DNA of 64,000 nucleotides from Clostridiales bacterium (lineage in GTDB: Bacteria > Bacillota > Clostridia > Lachnospirales > Lachnospiraceae), in the NCBI GenBank assembly GCA_012520645.1, contig JAAYNV010000038.1:1-64000 (forward strand). Reading direction: 5' to 3'. Position 1 is the first letter of the stretch; the number at the start of each line of letters is the position of its first letter. A program made the translations under genes and the position numbers. Of this stretch, positions 1-8,871 are shown in pieces. The notes under the pieces were generated by a model. That model was not told where the DNA came from. It did not search any database and worked only from the letters and a program-made list of their open reading frames with translations.

Positions 1-78
1 ACACTAAAGTATATCTCTTGCATTCTTTTTTCACTTCCGTTTTCTTTGCTTCAATAAAAATAGGCTGCCGTACCAGTA

Positions 79-1130
79 TCATCTACAATAGCCTATATAC
101 TTTTTTAAAAATGAAATAATAGGTTTTTCTATCCATTTTGTGATTATAGCACTTAGGATTATGCTTAGCATAAAAACAACAACAATTCCAAATCCCCTAT
201 CTACTAGGTCAGACAAAAGAAAAATTATCGGCACATTGACATAATAAAATGCCCAACTATTTTTGCCGATTTTACCCCAAACCTTATTTACTAATAAAAT
301 GTTCTTGTGTAATAGCTGGCAAATAATTATTATTGTTATCCACCCAATTACATATATAGTATTCAGATTGGGATAGTTATAAAACCCAAAGAAAAGGGCA
401 ATACACGCTAATAATGTGCCTAAATTAGCAATACAAACTATATTCGCACAGTATGCTTTTATCCGCTCCAAGGCAGGAAGAATAGAATAAAGTACCATTC
501 CAATAAGGAAACAGTATATTGCCCTCATTTTACCTTCAAAAAAGGAAATCCATTTTAGATGCTCTACGCCTAAATACGAACAAACTTTAATTACTATTTC
601 TGGTATTATAAACATAAAAATCATACAAATTAAACAAGCACAAACCGTCTTTGATTTATTTAACTTTTTATGCAACAAAGCATATAAAATATTAGTAAGA
701 AAATAGCAGGCTACGTATCCATCAACATTGTTTATAAATAAGAATGAAATCGGAGATAATGAAACAATTAAAGAAAAAATGTTAGTTTGAGATGGATTAT
801 TTTTATAAAACCAGCTTAATCCCATAAACGCAATACTATCACTATTTATATAATTAAATAAGTAAGAAATTATATATGCAATTATAGTCAGGGGCATAAT
901 CCTAATGTATTTTTTAACTATCCATTGCAAAAAGTCATTTATAGTATCGATTTTAGGAGGATTAATGCAGGCTAAAAAACCTGTAATAATAAAAAATAGT
1001 TCAACACCTCTATTACCATTTCTTGCAATAAATTGTATACATTCTGGAACTGCGCCCCCACAATGCACAAAAAAACTCCTACCATAGCAAAGAACTTAAA
1101 TGAGTCACACCATTCTATACGATTTTGCAT
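79..1130 (-). pseudogene. Acyltransferase-3 family membrane O-acyltransferase, frameshifted
   Basis: This gene would acylate (typically O-acetylate) a surface sugar at the membrane. The main frame holds the family motif GVELFFIITGFL followed by many hydrophobic segments. Read from its first possible start, a GTG at 1068, it lacks the family's N-terminus. That N-terminus is present in another frame: an ATG at 1130 with a strong GGGAGAGGGG ribosome site gives MQNRIEWCDSFKFFAMVGVF. The two frames meet at a run of seven T (coding strand, plus-strand A at 1069-1075). One extra T would read GVFFVHCGGAVPE, as expected for the family, including its N-terminal histidine. The gene is visibly more AT-rich than its neighbours. 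It is the last gene of the left operon. The break could be a mutation, a phase-variable tract or a sequencing error. Confidence 0.75.
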
Positions 1131-1276
1131 ACCTACCCCTCTCCCTTTCTACACTTTCCCTGCTATTGCTTACTATTTATATCCAAATGCTTTTTACTCC
1201 TTCTGATAATACCGCATGGATGAACCCTGCAACCATTGTCTATTTTTCGCCTCTATAAAAGTTGTAACCAATCAGT

Positions 1277-2089
1277 TCAGCGTCCCAGGCAGCAATATAC
1301 CATCTTCCACCAGATATTTTTTAACCGTTTCCAGGCAGATTCCCAAATATGTACCTTTCGGATTTGCCGCCTGACCTTATCCGGATCCAATTCAATAATC
1401 CTGCTTTTATTTCTTACGATCAGAATCGGATCAAACGGCAGATCCCAGCCTTCCGGATAACAGAATGCCGGGCTCAATATCCTATAATTGGAATTTTCCC
1501 ATATATATCTGTTAATGTGGGATTCATCGTGCCATTTCGCAATCATTCCTTTACTATAATCTTCATCAATTCTCTTTTTCAGCACAGACACCATATGTAG
1601 AAAGACGCTTGTGCTTCCTCCATTTACTCCACCGCAAACATAGACCTTTCCCTCCAGATAAGACATGTATGCGCTGGATTTCCTGTTTCTATCATATGCA
1701 TATTCGTACGGCTTCTTTTGAAAGTATCCCGGATGCTGCACTACCAGAAGCTCTCCCTCTGACGGCAGGAACATTTCTTCCGATACTGCTTCATTACAGA
1801 CAATATCCGCATTCATAAAAAAAACAAAGTCAAAGGACTGCAGCCTGTCCCTGACAGAATCAAATATCCGAAAACGGAACAGCGTATTTCCCGGCCATCC
1901 CAGATTCTCCTGGTATATCCTGTGAATCCGCTTATTGTTCCGTTCTCCGTAAAGCTCTGCTGCATCGGTAAAAACAAAATACTCTTTGTTGCAGCTTTCT
2001 AAGAAATTTTTCTCAAAGCTGACATAAAAATCCTGCCATAGTTTTACATAACTGCCTGTACAAATATATAAAATAGCAATATTTTTCAT
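1277..2089 (-). CDS. GT6 family glycosyltransferase (ABO blood-group / alpha-1,3-Gal(NAc) transferase type)
   Basis: GT6 enzymes add alpha-1,3-linked Gal or GalNAc, in animals onto the fucosylated H acceptor or onto galactose. The 270-residue protein has the GT6 hallmark WHDESHINRY at residues 186-195, a GGVNGG motif at 153-158, and MNADI at 92-96 where the DxD metal site sits in animal enzymes. Bacterial GT6 proteins often replace DxD with a NAN-like sequence, so NAD here fits a metal-independent form. There is no signal peptide or membrane anchor, so it acts in the cytoplasm. Its start overlaps the stop of the upstream GT11 gene by four bases, suggesting coupled translation. Donor choice (Gal or GalNAc) cannot be read from the sequence. 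Confidence 0.85.
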   Translation of the reverse strand: MKNIAILYICTGSYVKLWQDFYVSFEKNFLESCNKEYFVFTDAAELYGERNNKRIHRIYQENLGWPGNTLFRFRIFDSVRDRLQSFDFVFFMNADIVCNEAVSEEMFLPSEGELLVVQHPGYFQKKPYEYAYDRNRKSSAYMSYLEGKVYVCGGVNGGSTSVFLHMVSVLKKRIDEDYSKGMIAKWHDESHINRYIWENSNYRILSPAFCYPEGWDLPFDPILIVRNKSRIIELDPDKVRRQIRKVHIWESAWKRLKNIWWKMVYCCLGR

Positions 2090-2907
2090 ATTTTAATCCA
2101 CTCCTTACATGCCGGATTATAACAGCTGTCATTTCTCCATCTCGCCGGAGCAATTACTGTTTTTTTTGTATTCTGATTCAGCCATGCTCCCCACCAGCTG
2201 TAGCTGCTGTTGGCAATAATATTATGCCTGCACCGCGACATAAGAAGCAAATCCCTTTCCGGCTTCTGATCTGTATTCTCAATAAAGCGATAAGCTTTTC
2301 CTTGAAACCTTTGTTTCACCCACTCAATATCATCGGAAAAGAAATAGAAAACCGGATGACTTATGATATTATTCACCCGCTCTATTGCTTTTTTATAGTA
2401 TTCCTCTGTACATATATTGCCATACATTTTTTCATTTTGTAAATAATCTCCCCTCCTGATGTGTACACTCACCGTCTCTCCGCTGCATATTTCAGCTGAC
2501 AGCCCATCTTCCTTCGGATCCAGGAATCGCACAAAGTTCAGTATATCATCTCTTATATCCCTGAAATAATCCTCATTCTGCCAATAACCATCCAAATAGG
2601 CATCCGTCACTCTGAAAACCTCTTCCATAAATTCATTCCGCTCTTTTATTTCAGTACGTTTTCTTAAGCCCAGACCCCTTCTTAAATACGCAAAAGGAGT
2701 GGTTTTATAATCACACAGTCTTTTGACATCCTGCATGGGGGCAGCCTGGAAATTTCCCGCCAGCTCTGATAGCTCTCTGGTTTCTATTTTTCGTTCAAAC
2801 AACCCTGTATCTATCCTGACTTCTCTTCCCAGAGCTTCCAGCTTTCGGCATAAGGCGAACTGAAAAAGCTGATTACCCAAACCACCCTTTATTTTCACAA
2901 TGACCAT
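2086..2907 (-). CDS. GT11 family alpha-1,2-fucosyltransferase
   Basis: GT11 enzymes move L-fucose from GDP-fucose to O-2 of galactose or a similar sugar. The 273-residue protein starts with the family's glycine-rich GGLGNQLFQF motif at residues 8-17 and carries HIRRGDY at 149-155, the GDP-fucose binding motif. A C-terminal SSYSWWGAWL motif is also typical. It sits directly before the GT6 gene and overlaps it, so the two probably act in sequence to build a Fuc-alpha-1,2-[Gal/GalNAc-alpha-1,3]-Gal-like end. No GDP-fucose synthesis genes are in the window, so GDP-fucose must come from elsewhere in the genome. Confidence 0.9.
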   Translation of the reverse strand: MVIVKIKGGLGNQLFQFALCRKLEALGREVRIDTGLFERKIETRELSELAGNFQAAPMQDVKRLCDYKTTPFAYLRRGLGLRKRTEIKERNEFMEEVFRVTDAYLDGYWQNEDYFRDIRDDILNFVRFLDPKEDGLSAEICSGETVSVHIRRGDYLQNEKMYGNICTEEYYKKAIERVNNIISHPVFYFFSDDIEWVKQRFQGKAYRFIENTDQKPERDLLLMSRCRHNIIANSSYSWWGAWLNQNTKKTVIAPARWRNDSCYNPACKEWIKI

Positions 2908-2913
2908 CTGTTA

Positions 2914-3933
2914 TTATTTCCTCCGCCGGATTTTCATCCAAACTGCAAAAGCTGTCGTAACAACCCCTCTCATATATATACTGCTCCATAAGATGGTTCT
3001 TCTTACAGCTCCGGTTTTCTTTTTACAATACGCTTTACCCCAAGCCCGGTATTGCTTGAGCTTACTTAAAAAAAACCTTTTTGCCCCGCTGTCCCGTTGG
3101 AACAAAACAGTACAATAATATTTCAATAAAAGCTCATATAAATGATAGATACATTCATCCGCTAATTCCGGCCTGTCTATCTCCCGCAAATATTGAATCT
3201 GTGCTTCCAGCTGCGGAATCTGATCCGTCAGAATCCTTTTTGAAACACCCTGTCTCTCTGAAAAATCAAGCTTCGTGATACTGTTGTCACGCTGCCGGTA
3301 AAAATACAACGTTCTGTTCAAGTATACGCACCTTTCAGCCCGTTCAAAGACCTGGGTTGTCCAAAGCAGATCCTCATAACATTTACCCACCGGGAATTGA
3401 AATCCGTCTATAACTTCCCTTTTATAAATCCGATCCCATACCGATGGTGAAATGGTATAACCGTCTTTACCAAGTATCAGAAAATCCAATACTTCCTTTC
3501 CGTTTAATACGAATCGTATATCATCTTCCATTTTTTTCTGAGCCGGCTCTTTTTCAAATGCCTGCCATTTTGCCACAGCAATATCCGCATCATTTTCCTG
3601 AAGTGCACTAACCAGGATTCGATACATATCTTTGTCAATGTAATCATCCGAATCCAAAAAAGCAATATATGCCCCGGTTGCTGCCTTTACTCCAGCATTT
3701 CTTGCATCTGCAAGTCCGCCGTTTTCTTTATGGATTACTTTAATACGCTCATCCTTTGCTGCGTATAAATCACAGATTTGCGGGCATTGATCGGTTGATC
3801 CGTCATCGACCAGAATGATCTCCAGATTGCTGTAAGTCTGGTGTAATATCGATTCTATACAATCTGTCAGATATTCCTCTACATTAAAAACCGGAACGAT
3901 CACACTGACCTTCTCATTTACATTTTCTCGCAT
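2914..3933 (-). CDS. GT2 family glycosyltransferase
   Basis: A cytoplasmic, membrane-associated GT-A enzyme that adds one sugar to a lipid-linked glycan. The N-terminus VSVIVPVFNVEEYL is the GT2 nucleotide-binding strand; DDGST is at residues 43-47 and the metal-binding DSDD at 94-97. The C-terminal third is basic and ends in RRRK, as in many capsule GT2 proteins that sit on the membrane. It overlaps the upstream GT2 gene by 20 bases and lies 6 bases before the GT11 gene, so it belongs to the same operon. Donor and acceptor cannot be told from sequence. Confidence 0.85.
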   Translation of the reverse strand: MRENVNEKVSVIVPVFNVEEYLTDCIESILHQTYSNLEIILVDDGSTDQCPQICDLYAAKDERIKVIHKENGGLADARNAGVKAATGAYIAFLDSDDYIDKDMYRILVSALQENDADIAVAKWQAFEKEPAQKKMEDDIRFVLNGKEVLDFLILGKDGYTISPSVWDRIYKREVIDGFQFPVGKCYEDLLWTTQVFERAERCVYLNRTLYFYRQRDNSITKLDFSERQGVSKRILTDQIPQLEAQIQYLREIDRPELADECIYHLYELLLKYYCTVLFQRDSGAKRFFLSKLKQYRAWGKAYCKKKTGAVRRTILWSSIYMRGVVTTAFAVWMKIRRRK

Positions 3934-4933
3934 TTTTCTTTACCCTGTTTAAGATTTCCAATAGGTAGCCCTTGAATTTTATGAAAAGTAACATATTTTG
4001 AAGCCCGATCATCGTTATTCCCTTTTCCAGACATGGATGCTGTTCCATCCATAAGTCTCTGTCTGACAAAACAGTCCTTTTCAGCCTTGCGTAATCAAGG
4101 TCAGGACTTGCGATTGGAACCACAAATATAAGATTAGAATAATATTCCCTGTCCACCCATTTTTGAAGCTTTCTCCAGGTTGTATCCGATTTCATCTTTT
4201 CTAATCTTACATGCCATTTTCTCAGTATACTGAACCGGTCCTCAAGCTTTTCATTCGTAACACTGGAAATGGAAGAGCTGCTTATATTCCTCCGGTAATA
4301 ATAATATTGGGCATCCAGAAGACAGTAAACAGGCCTGTGCACCATAACCTGCAGAAAAAAATCCAAATCCTCCGACCACCTGATATGGTCGGGAAACCTG
4401 CACTCATGATTCTCTACAAACTGTTTTCTATATACATTAAAGCTTGTTCCTCCCGGCATTCCATAACCATGCTCAATAATATATTCCAGTATATTCTTTT
4501 CTTTTTGTTGAACCGCTTCCCCGACCGGAAACAGCTCTCGCTCGGTTATCCTGCCTGTTTTATTATCATAATAAAACATATGATTTGTAAGTACTACATC
4601 GGGAGCGTTTCTTTCTATTACCTGATCGACCTTCTGTATATAATTCACATCCAGGAAATCATCCCCATCGACAAACAGCAGATACTCTCCCTCTGCGCAG
4701 GCAATGCCATAATTTCTTGCAGCGCCTGCCCCGGCATGCTTCTGTCCAAGAGCCTTGATACGTTTATCACGTGCCGCCCATTGCTGGCATATTAAAGGGG
4801 ACTGATCCTCTGACTCATCATCGACCAGCAATATTTCCATTTCCGGATACGTCTGCTTTATAAGGCTCTGGATACATTCTTCAATAAACGGCTCCTGATT
4901 GTATACGGGAACAATAATACTATATTTTCTCAT
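3914..4933 (-). CDS. GT2 family glycosyltransferase
   Basis: A second GT2 enzyme, similar in plan to its downstream neighbour. It has YSIIVPVYNQEPFI at the N-terminus, a DDES motif in the usual DDGS place, and VDGDDFLD as the metal site near residue 95. An ATG six codons further upstream (4951) is open, but the ATG at 4933 is preceded by AGGGGA at good spacing and overlaps the upstream stop as ATGA, so 4933 is preferred. It probably adds an internal sugar of the same repeat unit. The substrate is unknown. Confidence 0.85.
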   Translation of the reverse strand: MRKYSIIVPVYNQEPFIEECIQSLIKQTYPEMEILLVDDESEDQSPLICQQWAARDKRIKALGQKHAGAGAARNYGIACAEGEYLLFVDGDDFLDVNYIQKVDQVIERNAPDVVLTNHMFYYDNKTGRITERELFPVGEAVQQKEKNILEYIIEHGYGMPGGTSFNVYRKQFVENHECRFPDHIRWSEDLDFFLQVMVHRPVYCLLDAQYYYYRRNISSSSISSVTNEKLEDRFSILRKWHVRLEKMKSDTTWRKLQKWVDREYYSNLIFVVPIASPDLDYARLKRTVLSDRDLWMEQHPCLEKGITMIGLQNMLLFIKFKGYLLEILNRVKKNARKCK

Positions 4934-5844
4934 ATCTTCCCCTTTAACCATCCTGCTTTTGATTTTATCCCTTCAAACAATCGTATAAACCATAACCTCT
5001 GAAAGGGCTTTCTGCTCAAAAGCCTTGCCATTTTTTGGTGCATAGCATGCTGTTCAAAAGAAACCGCATCATATTCTTTTCTCAGATATTCCATCTGCCC
5101 CCTGGTAATGCCCGTCCCAAAAAAAACCGTTCCTTCCCGAAGGGATTTCCACTTTCTCGTTCTGTATGCATCTGCATGATAATATTCCACATAGGTTCCA
5201 TACGTCTCAAACTCGCTAAAGCCTGAATTGGGAATGTCCTTTACTGCGACCGCATGCAGAATTTTTTCCCAGAAATCCTTTCCTTCCACGGCATCGTTTC
5301 CTTCAATTGCAGAAATTAGCTCTCTCATAATTTCTGCATGGAACAGCATATGTTCCGCAATATAGGAATACGTATTTTTCTTTTTCAACTGGGGAAATAA
5401 TCTGCTCAACGTATCAAAATATGCCTTATTGTATTCCGTCTTAATGTCAAAGTAGTACCGCCCGGTTTTATCTGTCATTTCAACAGAATGTGTCGGAACC
5501 GTATCCGCATCCCATACAAGATAACTCTCTTCTTTGCATTGCATAGAATATGCCATTTTCAGAAACTGTTGAAAATACCACCCCGTTCTTTCAACGGCAG
5601 CCGGATTATCTGTTCTGTAACGAATCCTGTCTTTTACATGTTGAAAGGTCATTCCGGGATACAGTTCATCTTCGTTCTTAAATTCTACTTCTACACGCTC
5701 TTCTTCCAGCCACTTTCCCACGGCTTTTGAACCGATTATGACAACCGCTTTGGGCTTTAACAGCTCTTTCCATATGCTTAAGTATTTCTCAATATTCCGT
5801 ACCGTATCTGCTGTACACAGCATGACGACTTTATATTCATTCAT
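4930..5844 (-). CDS. DUF6492-like putative glycosyltransferase
   Basis: The protein (304 residues) looks like the DUF6492 group, GT-A-like proteins found in capsule and O-antigen loci. The features visible are an N-terminal hydrophobic strand (KVVMLCTADT), a WYFQQFLKM segment, then SYLVWDADTVP with a DAD motif that would bind metal and nucleotide sugar, and a later AEHMLFH segment. The C-terminus is rich in basic and hydrophobic residues, suggesting peripheral membrane contact. It lies between GT2 genes in one operon with a four-base overlap, so a sugar transfer role in the same repeat unit is likely. Family assignment is from recalled motifs, and the reaction is unknown. Confidence 0.6.
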   Translation of the reverse strand: MNEYKVVMLCTADTVRNIEKYLSIWKELLKPKAVVIIGSKAVGKWLEEERVEVEFKNEDELYPGMTFQHVKDRIRYRTDNPAAVERTGWYFQQFLKMAYSMQCKEESYLVWDADTVPTHSVEMTDKTGRYYFDIKTEYNKAYFDTLSRLFPQLKKKNTYSYIAEHMLFHAEIMRELISAIEGNDAVEGKDFWEKILHAVAVKDIPNSGFSEFETYGTYVEYYHADAYRTRKWKSLREGTVFFGTGITRGQMEYLRKEYDAVSFEQHAMHQKMARLLSRKPFQRLWFIRLFEGIKSKAGWLKGKI

Positions 5845-5875
5845 ATTAAAACATCCACATTTCTGCCAAAAGCAG

Positions 5876-6658
5876 TTACTTTCTTCTTGCTGCGAGAAAA
5901 TTTTGTACCTTCACAATCCAGTCAGGATTTATATCTAAAATGGCACCTTGAAAATATATCTTCGCCATATCCAGATTCGTCATAATCGGCCGTTTACTAT
6001 GATCCAGTTTAATCCCATTTCTGCGGCACAGCTTCACCCCCTGTGCCATCCACTTACCCTTTCTCACGCCTTCCTCATAAGGGAATTCGTAATCCAAAGC
6101 CACAAGGATAGGCCAATTTTTGCTTTTACACTTCAGCGAAGCAATCCTTTCAAAATCCCATGCGCTCCACTCTTCCTCAATCAGCTTCTCCAGGAAACAG
6201 CAATCCCATATTCCGACCTGAGTAGACAATGCATACGCCGTTCCGCATTTATAATAGCCTACTTCAGCACTCCCCTGATAATTCCCACAACACGGGGGGG
6301 ATTCTATTAAACGCATATTTCCCGCATGATACTGTTTTGCACGGTTAATTTGTCTTTCAACATCCTCGGTATTAACACAATCACATAGCAGATAGTCATC
6401 CATCCACAGCATTACATATGGGGTCGCCGCCTCCTTCATTGCGGCTTTGATCATTCTTCCCCAGGTATCGTCTAAAATTACTACACGATCAAAAACCAGT
6501 TCTTTCTCTGTATCAGCATAATAATCTGTTGCAAGTATAATATTGTACGGACAGTCGCTCCAATATTTGGAAAATAGTCTGGAAAAGATTTCCCACATGT
6601 CGCGATTTTTCCAGCATGAGTATATAATAATAGACAACTCAGTACTCTTTTGTTTCAT
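5876..6658 (-). CDS. Putative glycosyltransferase of unknown family
   Basis: I do not recognise a precise family. The protein begins LSIIIYSCWKNRDMWEIF, then has RVVILDDTWG and PYVMLWMDDYLL, a DD motif placed as in GT-A enzymes. A cysteine-rich stretch (SPPCCGNYQG) and AYALSTQVGIWD follow, as in small GT-A proteins of glycan loci. The start is set at the ATG at 6658: it has GGGAG upstream, and the earlier ATG at 6676 has no good ribosome site. The gene overlaps the end of the upstream GT2 gene by 20 bases. Context strongly suggests sugar transfer in the same pathway. Confidence 0.55.
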   Translation of the reverse strand: MKQKSTELSIIIYSCWKNRDMWEIFSRLFSKYWSDCPYNIILATDYYADTEKELVFDRVVILDDTWGRMIKAAMKEAATPYVMLWMDDYLLCDCVNTEDVERQINRAKQYHAGNMRLIESPPCCGNYQGSAEVGYYKCGTAYALSTQVGIWDCCFLEKLIEEEWSAWDFERIASLKCKSKNWPILVALDYEFPYEEGVRKGKWMAQGVKLCRRNGIKLDHSKRPIMTNLDMAKIYFQGAILDINPDWIVKVQNFLAARRK

Positions 6659-7694
6659 TTTCACTCGTTCTCCCATAAGCAGCTTCCATTTTGACCGGAA
6701 ATTTAATTATTTTTAAGAACATGTACCAGGCAATCACAACAAATACATACTCTGCAAAAAACATATGCAAAATAAACCAGCTGTCTTTTTTGGTAACTGC
6801 CATCCGCACAGAATCTGCCAGGACCGGAATTACCAAAAGACAGTATAATACATATTTCATCTGGCGTTTTTTTAACTTTTGCACACCTTTGCTTCTCTCC
6901 CGGAAGCCTACCCCTTCCTTCTGAAACAGGTTATTCTTTACCCTCCATCTCAGCTTTCGCAGGTAAACCGGAACCGTCAGACCCGGATCATGACATATAT
7001 AATCATTTTCCAGCATGGCAGCACATCCTGTTTTTCCAACCATATTAGAGAAGATATTTGCAGCGAAGCTTTTGTCCTCCCCCGTTTCATAATAAATCCG
7101 GCGTGCTGCCTCTATTTCAAACATATTGCCCAGTGCATCAAATAGCGGTAAGGCTTCATTTTCTGCAAATGTGAATAAAAAGGCCTCTCCTTCTTTCTTA
7201 TATGTATACATACGGGTCATATCAGAAATTCTGTTATACCCGTCATAGCGATACACATAATTTGAGAACGGATCTCCTATATAATTTGCATATCGATTGA
7301 TGCCTTTTTCTCCCTCTACGCATACCTGTCCTGAAGATACTAAGTTTTTGATATCAGGATGCTGTTCTAAAAATGCTATACGTCTTCGCAAGGAATCCGA
7401 ATTCTTAAATGACTCATCTGAATCAATAAAAATCCCGTATTTACCCTTTGCCTCCAATAATCCGATCTGCTTGGCAAACTCCGGCAGCCGCTTCTTATTT
7501 TCCAGAAAAATTGCTCCGTATTTTTCCGCGATCTCTTTTGTCCGGTCGGTTGATCCGCCATCCAAGATCAGAATTTCTACCGCATCCTGTTCCAGACTTT
7601 GATTCCGGATACTGCAAAGTGATCGTTCCAATGTCCGCTCCGAATTATAGGTCGGCATAATTATCGATACAATATATTCCTTCTGTCTATTCAT
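6639..7694 (-). CDS. GT2 family glycosyltransferase with C-terminal membrane helices
   Basis: A GT2 enzyme with VSIIMPTYNSERTL at the N-terminus, DGGST near residue 45 and DSDES near residue 92. After the catalytic domain come two hydrophobic segments (YVLYCLLVIPVLAD and YVFVVIAWYMFLKII), so the enzyme is anchored in the membrane. The layout resembles GT2 proteins that elongate undecaprenyl-linked sugars. It overlaps the upstream GT4 gene by 8 bases. Confidence 0.82.
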   Translation of the reverse strand: MNRQKEYIVSIIMPTYNSERTLERSLCSIRNQSLEQDAVEILILDGGSTDRTKEIAEKYGAIFLENKKRLPEFAKQIGLLEAKGKYGIFIDSDESFKNSDSLRRRIAFLEQHPDIKNLVSSGQVCVEGEKGINRYANYIGDPFSNYVYRYDGYNRISDMTRMYTYKKEGEAFLFTFAENEALPLFDALGNMFEIEAARRIYYETGEDKSFAANIFSNMVGKTGCAAMLENDYICHDPGLTVPVYLRKLRWRVKNNLFQKEGVGFRERSKGVQKLKKRQMKYVLYCLLVIPVLADSVRMAVTKKDSWFILHMFFAEYVFVVIAWYMFLKIIKFPVKMEAAYGRTSENETKEY

Positions 7695-8871
7695 CTTTTC
7701 TCTGCTTCTTCAAGTTTTCAAGAAATTCATCCAGTTCACGTCCCACTCGATCCCATAAAAACTGAGACGAAAAATCATATGTGCTTTTCCTTTTTTCTTC
7801 ATAAAGGTCTTTATCACAAATTACCTTTTTCATTTGCTGATATAGACCATCTACCGTATTTTCCTTACACAGATAACCGGCCTGTCCATACCAGACTGCC
7901 TCCCGTATTCCCGGAGAATCAAACGCTATACTCGGGGTTCCCACACATCCTGCTTCCGTTATCGGAATCCCCCAGCCTTCCCGGATGGACGGATACAGCA
8001 AAACCCATGCCCGGCTTAACAGTTCCAGTTTCTTTTCCTCTGAAACATATCCCCAGCTGATTATATCACCCTTCGGTGGTTCCTCGGCGGCATCACACCA
8101 TTCCAAATGATTCATCCTGCAGATCGGCATTAGATTTTTTTCCACATATTCCTGATCCTTTTTCCCCAAAATCCATAAGGATGCCTTGGGGAATTTCTGT
8201 TTCAGCCCCGCGAAAGCCTGCAATGATTTGTCAATTCCCTTATAGGGAGAATAACGTCCCGCATAAATAAAGGTCGGTTCTTCTTCCTTGTTACACCATT
8301 TTTCCTCGCTCCACGGCTGAAACGAAATACCATTATGAATAATTTTTATTTTATCCTTCTGATATCCACGCTCTATCAGCTCCTGCCTGGTTGATTCCGA
8401 AACCGTAATAACAGCATCCTTCCTGTTCAATTTCAGCATCATTTCCTCGGTCATTTTTCCGATTCTGTTTAAAGGAAATCCGGCACTGTAATCCCATATT
8501 TCTTTTGTCAGCTGATGAATATAAAAAATACGCTTTTTCTGTCTTACCCAGAGAGGTGTAAAAAAACGATGGGTATTACACTGATCAATTACAAAATCAA
8601 TTTCCCTGTGATTCACTGCGTAATACCTTATTGCAAAAAGAATAACCGTAAGCGCATTTCCTTTGCGGATATATGTCACTCCGTCTATTACCTCTTCCAT
8701 CTTCTCTTTTGGGTTTTTCATACTAATATGCACGACTCTATATTTCCCGGCATCCAGTCTCCGAAGCATTTCATGCGTATGAACTTCAGCTCCACCCGCC
8801 TTAGGCGATTTTATATCCCGCCAGGACAAAGATAATATTGTCGTTCTTTTATCATGCTGTAATTTCATCAT
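7687..8871 (-). CDS. GT4 family glycosyltransferase
   Basis: A GT-B fold enzyme of family GT4 with 394 residues, the usual size. It opens with LSLSWRDIKSPKAGGAEVHTHEML, the N-terminal donor-side loop common in this subgroup. FIYAGRYSPYKGID begins the C-terminal Rossmann domain, and PSIREGWGIPITEAGCVGTPSIAF holds the E-x7-E motif that binds the nucleotide sugar. Its ATG overlaps the TGA of the upstream GtrII-like gene. The sugar transferred is not readable. Confidence 0.87.
   Translation of the reverse strand: MMKLQHDKRTTILSLSWRDIKSPKAGGAEVHTHEMLRRLDAGKYRVVHISMKNPKEKMEEVIDGVTYIRKGNALTVILFAIRYYAVNHREIDFVIDQCNTHRFFTPLWVRQKKRIFYIHQLTKEIWDYSAGFPLNRIGKMTEEMMLKLNRKDAVITVSESTRQELIERGYQKDKIKIIHNGISFQPWSEEKWCNKEEEPTFIYAGRYSPYKGIDKSLQAFAGLKQKFPKASLWILGKKDQEYVEKNLMPICRMNHLEWCDAAEEPPKGDIISWGYVSEEKKLELLSRAWVLLYPSIREGWGIPITEAGCVGTPSIAFDSPGIREAVWYGQAGYLCKENTVDGLYQQMKKVICDKDLYEEKRKSTYDFSSQFLWDRVGRELDEFLENLKKQRKDE

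Noticed and set aside
4211-4795. Long plus-strand open frame of 194 residues opposite the GT2 gene
   Set aside because: It lies wholly inside the minus-strand GT2 gene, has no ribosome site and its translation resembles no family.
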